A stretch of DNA of 64,000 nt. Source: Syngnathus acus (Eukaryota; Chordata; Actinopteri; Syngnathiformes; Syngnathidae). The stretch spans positions 19,186,501 through 19,250,500 of the forward strand of contig NC_051094.1 in NCBI RefSeq assembly GCF_901709675.1, in the 5' to 3' direction. The notes beneath the pieces are model-generated. The model was not told where the DNA came from. It saw only the letters and a list, made by a program, of their open reading frames with translations, and did no database searches. The position numbers were made by a program, and so were the translations under genes. The first letter of the stretch is position 1. Each line of letters begins with the position of its first letter. Shown here in pieces: positions 55,903-64,000 of the stretch.

Positions 55903-57060
55903 ATTTAATTTGACTTTCTTTCCAAAACGCTTCTCAATTTCCCAGTTCACACATCTTCTGCATGTGTTACTGGTTCTCCAGTTTTTTCTCTAGTTAATTA
56001 TCAATCCAAAAGCAACCTTTTTTTTCTCTTAGCATTCAACTTACTCAAAATCACTCTTTCTTCAAAGTCGCTCTAATAATTTTCCATAGTAGTCTCCAAC
56101 AACTTCAACCATTCAACCTGTATTTTCCTTTCATTCAGGCAATCATTCATAAATGCTCATTTGCATCTCACACATTCTCCAAAAAGGAGTCTTTCCATCA
56201 CATTGGTCCCAATTTATCCAAGCTCTCCACACAACATTCATATACCATTTTACACTCAAGGTTCCTGATAGAACAATCCACCAATCCAAAAAAAACTCAG
56301 CACAAAAAAACTGCTGGCACATTAATCAGAATATTGTTTTTTAAATTTAAAGAACTCAATCTCTCGGATCTAACTCACATATAGAAGTTTGTATAATCTT
56401 ATAACACAACCAATCAATTATTCCTATTAAATGTAGCATTGCAATGTCTTAAATTCATAATTTTGCTTCTTCCAATTCCTGAAAGCATGTCCTGACGTTT
56501 TTTTCCGAATTTCTCATGAGGGCTTGACACTAATATGCACTAGTGTGGATCAGTTTCTGCCCGCAAACAGATTTCTCTCTTTTCCTCTCATTTTTATTTT
56601 TCAAAATGGTTTCTGTTTTGCGGTGCAAATTGGATAGACCAAAGTCTAGCAAATTTCTTTGCCCTAAAAGTTTAGCCAATTTCATCATTTTAACACATAG
56701 GCACACACATGCACAGCTCTCGCACGCGAAGGGTGGGGCCCCGGCACCAATGATTCGTCACAGGCTGGCCATTTCCTGCAGTCGATCATGAGCTGGTTCA
56801 CGCCCACCCACACGAGGACAGCACATTCTAATTCTTTATTTATCTTTTAGAAGCAAGTTGTATTTCTTTACCACTTGATTTGCAAATTTTAACTTTAGTG
56901 TGGACACACAATTTGATCCCTGGTCATTTGTCCTTCCGTAATCTGACAATGAATCTAACCCAAAAGTAACGCGTGTTTTTTTCTTTTAATGTGTGGTGAA
57001 TTTTCTTCGATGTTCTGCTGGTCTCCAAGATCAAACGGTGGATAGGTGGCTGGCTCAGGG
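55903..57060. other. unassigned, AT-rich
   Basis: Nothing recognised. Probably ERV3 interior or host intron. 57080-57440 has a minus-strand AATAAAAT context and could be part of an LTR, but I found no pair for it. Confidence 0.3.
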
Positions 57061-57738
57061 AAGGAAAACTTCAGTGACACACGGCTGATTGGGGAAAGAT
57101 TTTATTCAACCGATGTCAGAATTGAAGTGTCTCTCTCTAGCCAAAAAAAGAAGCCCCCCTGTCTTCTCCCGCCTTGGGTCTTATACCCCGTGCCCCCCCT
57201 TACTCGGGCGCACGCACATGAGGGCTGCTGGATGTCCTCTGACCCCCCAGCCTGCCTTGTTGATTCTAACCAAATGGCCGATTCCTGTATCCTGGTGCCA
57301 GGAAGTCTGCCTTCCTGGCACAGGCCCCATAAAATCCCATGCGCGCGTGACCTAGTCACCTCTAAGCTTAGAAATGAAATATACATTACATGAGACCTAA
57401 ATAAAAATACACTACAAATGCACTCAGAATGACTCATGCTGTATGGACATCTATTATTTCTTTATCTGTAGGAGCATGAGCGGTCAAAGCGGAGGAAGCT
57501 TGTCATGCTGAAAATTTGACTTTTCCTCTGCCTCTTCCTTCGCCCTTTGATGGGTTTTGTTTTTTATGACGACACTCTCTTCAAGATTCAAGATTCAAGA
57601 TTCAAGAGTTATCTGAATCTTATGGGGGTTTTGATTTGAATGGTGGCTTGCGACCTTGTTGGCCTCTAACTCTTCCTCTGCCCCTTCAGGAACTTTGGAA
57701 GAAGACCGTTGTATCTTCATCTAGATCATTATCTAGAT

Positions 57739-57939
57739 CAGGGGTCTCAAACTCCAGTCCTCGGGGGCCGCATTCCTACATGTTTTCCAAGTTTCCCTCG
57801 TTAAACACACCTGATTCAAATGATCAGTTCATCCCCACGTTCTGTAGGAGCCTGATAATTGAATCAGGTGTGTTTAACGAGGGAAACTTGGAAAACATGT
57901 AGGAATGCGGCCCCCGAGGACTGGAGTTTGAGACCCCTG
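57739..57939. mobile_element. 201-bp hairpin MITE, hAT type
   Basis: The arms of about 80 bp are near-perfect inverted repeats, from CAGGGGTCTCAAACTCCAGT to ACTGGAGTTTGAGACCCCTG, with a loop of about 40 bp. It is flanked by the 8-bp duplication ATCTAGAT (57731-57738 and 57940-57947). It has inserted into the gag remnant. Confidence 0.9.
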
Positions 57940-57947
57940 ATCTAGAT

Positions 57948-58425
57948 GAAATACATCAGAACTTTCGCCTTTTTTGATCACTTTGTCAGCGTCTCTGCCC
58001 CACTGCATGGTTGTTGTAACACAAGCAGTGTCCGCTTCCACCAAGTGTTTCCTCATCCAGTTGCGTAATTCAAGGGGGAAACCAATGAGGAGCGCATTTT
58101 TAAGATGTTGCTGATAAGCACTCTCAGCTGCATCATTGAATGGGATGCCACTGTGCAACCTAAATTGTTTTTCAAATCTTAATTGAATGGCGGCCTCATC
58201 ACTTTTTATCTTCCTATTCTTTGTCTTTTGAATTTGTTCTCTTCTCTCTTGTAAAGCTTTCAACCACACTCTAGCACATTGCACTTCTCTCTCTTTTCTT
58301 TCCTTTCTCAATCCCTTTGGCTTCTTAGCCACACTCTCCTCCAAAATTTCTACCACTACGTTCCACATTTCAACTTTCCTTGTACTCCATACTTTTTCTT
58401 CCACTTCGGCATGTATTGCATACAA
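57948..58425 (-). pseudogene. retroviral gag fragment (ERV3)
   Basis: About 160 codons open from ATG 58425: a Lys/Glu-rich coiled region, then AIQLRFEKQFRLHSGIPFND, HLKNALLIGFPLELRNWMRK and a following helix, the pattern of the capsid C-terminal region of fish endogenous retroviruses. The frame runs into the hairpin MITE. Beyond it a basic Gly/Arg stretch (near 57680-57640) may be nucleocapsid sequence. Inactive. Confidence 0.55.
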
Positions 58426-58448
58426 TTAGAAAATCTACTCGCCATGTA

Positions 58449-58616
58449 CCGTAATTTTCGGACTATAAGTCGCGTTTTTTTTCATAGTTTGGGTGGGGGG
58501 GCGACTTATACTCAGGAGCGACTTATATACATATATATGTTTTTTTTCACTTTTTTGGGCATTTTATGGCTGGTGCGATTTGTACTCCGGTGCGACTTAT
58601 AGTCCGAAAATTACGG
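58449..58616. mobile_element. 168-bp pogo-type MITE
   Basis: CCGTAATTTTCGGACTATAA and TTATAGTCCGAAAATTACGG are perfect terminal repeats between TA dinucleotides. It is a miniature version of the family at 11500 and 35755. Confidence 0.9.
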
Positions 58617-58689
58617 TACTTCTCATCAGATTTACCGTTTTTATTTCTCATCTTAATTTGGTATTTTAGTTTTTACAATTTGTTTTCAA

Positions 58690-59384
58690 TTTTTTTCTTT
58701 GAGGATCCTCAATGCAGGTTTAAATTGACCTTTCAACAAACAAAAAATTAATGCTAGAACTGTTTTTAGTCGATTTATCCTACCAGTCACACTCTCAACC
58801 ACACAAGTTTTTTTTCCCTGCCAACGCGAAGTCCTCTTTAAAAAAAAGAGCTGCTTCATCCGGAGGGGGGACTCTACAACACCCCTTCCTTCCCTGGGAA
58901 CTAAAGACAACAGTCCTGTTACCCAGCCCCGCCAACGCGAAGTAGTACTTTTTAGAACAGTGGTTGTCAAATGGGGGTACACGGAGGTACTCTAGGGGGT
59001 ACGTGAGATTTTACAAAAATATATAAAACAGTTTGAGAACCACTGCTCCAGAAGAGCCACTTCATCCGGAGAGGGACTCTACAACACGCCCTCCTTTCAC
59101 AAGACTTAAGATCTTCTGTCCTCCCTATTTACTTGTATATTTTCCTGTGCACTTTTACTTTTACACGTTTCACATCTTTTACTTTAGGGCTTTTACTTGT
59201 CCCCTGGTTCGTTGCACTTCCAGATCCCGTCAATCCACTGTTGTCAGACGAAGGCAGACCTAAGATGCTGGCCCAGCAAAGAATTTTCTTCCCAGGTCTT
59301 TCTTTACCAGGTCCTCCTCATGGACGCTGGCTTGTCGACAATGCAGCACGTCGTCCTCCGTCCACCAGCAGCGGTATGTGAGGG
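58690..59384. other. ERV3 leader region with duplicated block
   Basis: TCATCCGGAG ... GGACTCTACAACAC occurs at about 58855 and 59063. A short hAT-like insertion with ends CAGTGGTTGTCAAATGGGGG and GTTTGAGAACCACTG lies between (58961-59044). No gene. Confidence 0.4.
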
Positions 59385-59402
59385 ATCCGGGTCACGGCAC
59401 CA
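59385..59402 (-). promoter_or_regulatory. retroviral primer-binding site, tRNA-His-like (ERV3)
   Basis: The minus strand reads TGGTGCCGTGACCCGGAT, which matches the complement of the 3' end of vertebrate tRNA-His with one difference. It lies just downstream of a U5-like region holding AATAAA at about 59545, the right place for a primer-binding site. Confidence 0.65.
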
Positions 59403-59560
59403 AAATAGAGTGGTGCTCACTCTAACTTATTTTGCAAGAACCACACAGGAGACAGTATGCATTTTGAACACTTGCAAGTGGAGAGCTCGTTCGTCGCTGT
59501 GCATACAACGATGATTGAACGAAGTCTGACTTTGGATTCTTGCAAGAGAGTATTTATTGA
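59403..59560 (-). repeat. probable R-U5 of the ERV3 5' LTR
   Basis: Lies between the primer site and AATAAATACTCTC on the minus strand. The U3 boundary further up could not be found and no matching 3' LTR was seen. Confidence 0.45.
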
Positions 59561-60414
59561 GAGAAAGCAGGGTGGGGGTGAGAGTGGACAGGATGGGGTT
59601 GAAGCCCCTGGCCTCTGGTCAAAGCATAGCAGGGGGTCTTTTACGAAGTTGGGGAAACAGAACAACTTAGATTGCTTCCTTTGCAGCTGGTCAATCAATT
59701 CAAAGGATCTTAGCACTTTATTCTACTATTTTGTTAAGACAGGCCATGTTTGATTAATTATTACAGGTTACATTCCAACATAAGCATAGGATGAAACTAA
59801 TCTATCAACCCTAACAGTTGTATTAATGAGAAGTGTGATATTGGTGTTTCGACTGCAGTAAACGGGCCAGGTTGTATCATGAGAGATTTGTAATCCAAAT
59901 TAAATCATTCTCCATTTTGTCTTTATTTTAACTTCATTCACAACAAAATACTTCATTATCCAAAATAATATTCCATAGTCTTTTTGTTGTGTAAGATCAC
60001 TGTGTGGACACCCCGTAGTGTTTGTAGAGTTAGTAATAAGTAGACTGAGCTCTCACCAGTAGTCCGTGGGTTGTTTTGCCTTTCGCTGTGTAGCGGCACT
60101 GGCAGCGTCTCTGATCTTAGAGTCGCCTTAGTCCTTGGTGTGCGGACATTTGAATGAGGAAGTGTCTGTGTCACTGATTATCTAGCACCTGTGTGCGCGT
60201 AAACTGGGAAGGGAAGGGGGATAAAGTGCTTGCTCACGTGCGCGTTCCCGTTTGTACGCGTTTCATTTCTGTGGCTCACAGGTCCCCAGTACAGTGCCAG
60301 TGGGCCACATATTATTGATTTATGACACGATGCTTCGGGCTGGTCTAAATTTAGATATGGGCCGGTTTGGGCCCGTGGGCCGGACTATGGGCATGTCTGC
60401 ATTACCGTAAGTTC
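59561..60414. other. unassigned
   Basis: May include the rest of the ERV3 LTR. 60290-60400 contains GGGCCCGTGGGCCGGACTAT, like a hAT end. No gene seen. Confidence 0.3.
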
Positions 60415-60670
60415 CTGACTATAAGGAGCTACTTTTTGCACAAGCTTTAAATCCCGTGGCTTATAGTTCGGCTTATCTATGATTTCATGATTTCTGTGAT
60501 ATTGTAAAAGGATTTGTTTTGGTAATACAGATCATAAAATTGAAAACAATTCATTTAAAGAACCTGCGGCTTATAGTTCTGTGCAGCTTATAGTATATAA
60601 ACAAAACGGGATTTTCCTTAATTTTACCTGGTGCGTCTTGTATTCAGGTGCAGTTTATAGTAAATCACAG
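60415..60670. mobile_element. decayed TA-flanked MITE
   Basis: The left end CCGTAAGTTCCTGACTATAA follows TA, and the right end TATAGTAAATCACAG precedes TA. The inner repeats GGCTTATAGTTC resemble the other CCGTA families. Confidence 0.6.
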
Positions 60671-60722
60671 TAGCTGTTTCAGTATTTCTCAAAATTGAAT
60701 GGCTAAAGCAGAAAATGCTAGT

Positions 60723-61200
60723 CAAGTCAAGTTTATTTATATAGCCCTAAATCACAGGCAAGTCTCAAAGGGCTTCACATGTCAAAAAATTAACAATTTC
60801 GAACATCCCCTGATCTTAAACTCCCAGGAGGGCAAGGAAAAACTCAAAAAACTCCTACTGGGGGAAAAATGAGGAACCTTGAGAAGAGACCACAGATGGG
60901 AGGATCTCCCTTCCAAGATGACCAGGCTGTAATGGATGCAGAGAGGGCACATAGAACACATAATATAAAACAACCCAAAGAAAGAGTGGATGTCCAATTA
61001 AAAGGGAAGAGCTGCAGGAGGTGCTCTCGATTATCCTGGCAGTGTCTTCGAGGGGGGCAGTTCCCTCATCCCGATTGGTCCGCGAGAAATACAGACAGCC
61101 GTTGTCAGTTTGGGTGTCTCCTAACCACCTTTCAATCTGGGGAGGGGGGGCGAAAAAACAAACTCCAGCCGAATCGGCCACCACAGGTTAATTAAAGGCC
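60723..61200. mobile_element. dispersed retroelement fragment
   Basis: Starts GTCAAGTCAAGTTTATTTAT and contains CTCAAAGGGCTTCACATGTC and AACATCCCCTGATCTTAAAC, blocks of a widespread fish repeat with no coding capacity here. The family name is not certain. Confidence 0.5.
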
Positions 61201-61348
61201 ATATCATAAAAATGTGTCTTTAAACGTGTCTTAAATGTTTCTAATGAGGTAGCAGTTTTCATATCTATCGGTAGGGAATTCCAGGGATGAGAATGGCAAA
61301 TGTGAAAAAGCACGGAAAAGAAGCGGGGGGACACATACATATACGTAT

Positions 61349-61396
61349 AGCCTCGGCGACTCGCGAGCATTCCCCCGCCCGCCGCGACGGCATATA
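61349..61396 (+). repeat. left arm of outer inverted repeat
   Basis: AGCCTCGGCGACTCGCGAGC through the GC-rich CCCCGCCCGCCGCG to GCATAT. The reverse complement is at 63951-63998, on the other side of the pogo element. Confidence 0.9.
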
Positions 61397-61593
61397 CGTA
61401 TATATTCATGATTCTTGAATCTTGAATATATACCGTATTTTCCGGGCTATAAGGCGCACCGGACTGTAAGGCGCACCTTCAATGAATGGCTAATTTTAAA
61501 ACTTTATCCATATATAAGGCGCACCGGACTATAAGGCGCATAGAATAGACGCTACAGTAGAGGCTGGGGTTACGTTATGCATTCATTAGATGG

Positions 61594-62375
61594 AGCTGCG
61601 CTAAAGGGAATGTCAACAAAACAGTCAGATAGGTCAATTAAACTTTATTTATAGATTACAAACCAGCGTTCTGACAACTCCGTTTACTTCCAATATGAAT
61701 AAACAGCTGTTTTATGTGATGTGGTATTTCGTTTATCTTTTAACAACAGCAGGGTATAACATGTAGTGCAACATTTATATCACATAATGGAGGGGAACTT
61801 TTCCTGGATTCAATAAACACGTAAAAAACAGTCTGATACTGTTAAGGTAAATCAAACGTTAGCGCTATCACAATATAGTAACACTCGAAATAGTGCAAAG
61901 CAATAACAATATATAAATAACTCAACGTTGTTCAAACGTTAACGTCAAACGTCACACAACACAGCACACAAAATAAACATGTAAAGCTGCGGTAAAGGGA
62001 ATGTCAACAAAACAGTCAGATAGGTCAGTTAAACTTCATTTATAGATTACAAACCAGCGTTCTGACAACTCCGTTTACTTCCAATATGAATAAACAGCTG
62101 TTTTATGTGATGTGGTATTTCGTTTATCTTTTAACAACAGCAGCGTATAACATGTAGTGCAACATTTATATCACATAATGGAGGGGAACTTTTCCTGGAT
62201 TCAATAAACACGTAAAAAACAGTCTGATAATGTTAAGGTAAATCAAACGTTAGCGCTATCACAATATAGTAACACTCGAAATAGTGCAAAGCAATAACAA
62301 TATATAAATAACTCAACGTTGTTCAAACGTTAACGTCTAACGTCACACAACACAGCACACAAAATAAACATGTAA
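61594..62375. repeat. 391-bp tandem duplication
   Basis: Two nearly identical units starting at 61594 and 61985, sharing for example GGAATGTCAACAAAACAGTC and CAAACCAGCGTTCTGACAAC. Differences are single bases, so the duplication is recent compared with the element's age. Confidence 0.9.
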
Positions 62376-62391
62376 AGCTCACTTTATCAAG

Positions 62392-63743
62392 TTATTCCTC
62401 ATCCTTGAATCCCTCGAATTCTTCATCTTCAGTGTCCGAATTAAACAGTGGGGCGATTACGGGATCCAACATCCGTCTCGTCGGCGTCGTCACTAATCGA
62501 GTCAGTGTCGCTGCTGAGCAGTTCAGTGACAATTCCTGCCTTCCTGAAAGCTCGGACCACAGTTGAGACTGATATATCAGCCCAGGCCTTTACGATCCAC
62601 TGGCAGATATTGGCGTATGTCGTCCGGCGCTGTCTCCCTGTCTTGGTGAACGTGTGTTCGTTCGCCTTCTGTCATCCACTGTTCCCACGCAGTTCGCAGT
62701 CTAGCTTTGAATGCCCTGTTGACACCAATATCTAGCGGCTGGAGTTCTTTTGTCAATCCACCCGGAATGACGGCGAGTATTGAATTAGTGTGCTTCACTT
62801 GTTTTTTGACACCATCTGTGATGTGGGAGCGCATGGAGTCGTAGACCAATAGGGACGGAGCTGTGTGAAAAAAGCCACCCGGCCTCGTCACGTAAATTTC
62901 TCTCAACCATTCGCTCATCTTTTCTTCATCCATCCATCCCTTCGAGTTAGCTTTGATGACGACGCCGGCTGGAAAGTTTTCTTTTGGCAAGGTCTTCCTC
63001 TTGAAAATAACCATGGGTGGAAGTTTATGGCCATTAGCCTGGCAAGCGAGAACCACAGTGAAGGAGGACTTCTCATTCCCTGTGGTGCGAACGTTTACCG
63101 TGCGTGCTCCCGTTTTATCCACAGTGCGGTTTACAGGAATATCGAAGGTGAGTGGAACCTCGTCCATGTTGGTGATGTGCTCTGGCCGGATCTTTTTTTC
63201 AGTAATGTTGTTTTTGCAATATGCGCGGAAAGTGGCCAGCTTTTCTTGGTAGTCTTTTGGCAGTTGCTGTGAAACAGTAGTCCGTGTGCGGATGGAGAGA
63301 TTACGTCTTTTCATGAACCGAAAGCATCAAGAAGGACCGCCTTTAAAATCGTTAATGTTAAGTTCGCTTGCTAGTGCTGTTGCCTTCATTCGAATAGTGA
63401 TTGTACTGACACTTCTACTTGTTGCTCTCTGTTCAACAACCCACTGTTCGAGTTTGTCCTCCAACGGTAGCCATCTCGCCTTGCTCCCTCGGAAACTCCG
63501 TTTAGTTTTCTTTACTTGGCGCAGGTCGTCTTCTTGCTTCCTCCACTTCCGCACCATTGATTCGTTAACGTTAAATTCCCTGGCTGCTGCTCTATTCCCG
63601 TGTTCTACTGCGTGACTGATCGCCTTGAGTTTGAACTCTGCGTCGTAGGCGTGTCTCTTAGTAGGAGCCATTTTGGGGTCTGTACGTAAACAAACAAATG
63701 GAATGAGACGGCGCCTCGCGCAGTCATATATCCCAGCATGCAC
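62392..63743 (-). pseudogene. pogo/Tigger DDE transposase with three small lesions
   Basis: Order from the N terminus: helix-turn-helix (AISHAVEHGNRAAAREFNVN), a CENP-B-like DNA-binding region, and a catalytic domain with NMDEVPLTFD (first Asp), LLVYDSMRSH (second Asp) and LQPLDIGVN (third Asp), then an acidic tail ending LFNSDTEDEEFEGFKDEE. Lesions: an in-frame TGA at about 63324 just before FRFMKRRNL; a four-base GAAC duplication at 62655-62662 that shifts the frame; and one extra G near 62470. The family cuts and pastes DNA at TA sites. All else looks well kept, so inactivation is fairly recent. Confidence 0.85.
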
Positions 63744-63950
63744 CGCGCGCTTCTTCTTCTACGGGGGACGCGCAGTCATATATCCCAGCATGCACCGCGC
63801 GCTTCTTCTTCTACGGGGGAAAATGAAATCAGCCAGCGGCTGCTTACTGTATTGATCCATATATAAGGCGCACCGGACTATAAGGCGCACTGTCGACTTT
63901 TGATAAAAATTTAGGTTTTTAGGTGCGCCTTATAGCCCGGAAAATACGGT

Positions 63951-63998
63951 ATATGCCGTCGCGGCGGGCGGGGGAATGCTCGCGAGTCGCCGAGGCTA
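63951..63998 (-). repeat. right arm of outer inverted repeat
   Basis: Reverse complement of 61349-61396, running to the window edge. It starts at the TA next to the pogo element, whereas on the left 34 bp separate arm and element. Confidence 0.9.
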
Positions 63999-64000
63999 AC

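Larger units (their letters stand above)
61433..63949 (-). mobile_element. pogo/Tigger transposon with broken transposase
   Basis: CCGTATTTTCCGGGCTATAA and TTATAGCCCGGAAAATACGG are perfect ends between TA dinucleotides (61431-61432 and 63950-63951). Inner copies of ATATATAAGGCGCACCGGAC-like sequence occur near both ends. The transposase is on the minus strand (62392-63743). A 391-bp tandem duplication (61594-62375) lies between its 3' end and the left terminal repeat. Confidence 0.9.

Noticed and set aside
60869-61195. 108-codon frame in the 61-kb region
   Set aside because: It lies within a dispersed fish repeat with no coding homologue that I know of.

Overview
The window reads as nuclear DNA of a bony fish, most likely a spiny-rayed (percomorph) teleost. 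This is inferred from an intron-rich vertebrate-type PDZ gene, tRNA-headed fish SINEs, L2/CR1-type LINEs with short repeat tails, many hAT and Tc/mariner-pogo elements, and fish-type endogenous retrovirus env genes. No species can be fixed from the sequence alone.

One host gene spans most of the window on the + strand. I see four exons: 489-1261, 10343-10487, 25104-27607 and a terminal exon at 51158-51321 followed by a polyadenylation signal at 51549. The first two rebuild one PDZ domain, with matching intron phases. The third is a very long, mostly disordered exon. The last carries the C-terminal half of another PDZ domain and a stop codon. The layout and several motifs suggest PDZD2 (PDZ domain-containing 2, related to pro-interleukin-16). 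Two problems stand out: a one-base frame break in an A run near 27316, and the absence of any exon for the first half of the last PDZ domain.

Nearly everything else is transposable elements, often nested. 1677-6531 is a decayed Tigger-like element filled with a SINE, a LINE and a MITE. 6763-8577 is a hAT derivative. 11500-15977 is a pogo-type element with a LINE inserted in its own terminal repeat. 17896-22075 is a LINE split by a hAT element. 27718-29811 is a TA-flanked element with a hAT MITE inside. 35755-41342 is a second copy of the 11500 family and carries a LINE with a fully open endonuclease-reverse transcriptase frame. 61433-63949 is a pogo/Tigger element with a recognisable but broken transposase.

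Three retroviral remnants are present. One on the minus strand (31355-33420) has an LTR and an open transmembrane env frame. One on the + strand (44299-48369) has lost gag and pol and has a foreign solo LTR inside its 3' LTR. An older one on the minus strand (about 52791-59560) retains a tRNA-His-like primer site and pieces of gag, RT, integrase and env. I found no CRISPR array, no operon, no credible free-standing tRNA or rRNA gene, and nothing I would call a new functional system. The most informative signals are the relationships among the pogo-type families, the two near-identical LINE copies, and the breaks and gaps in the host gene.
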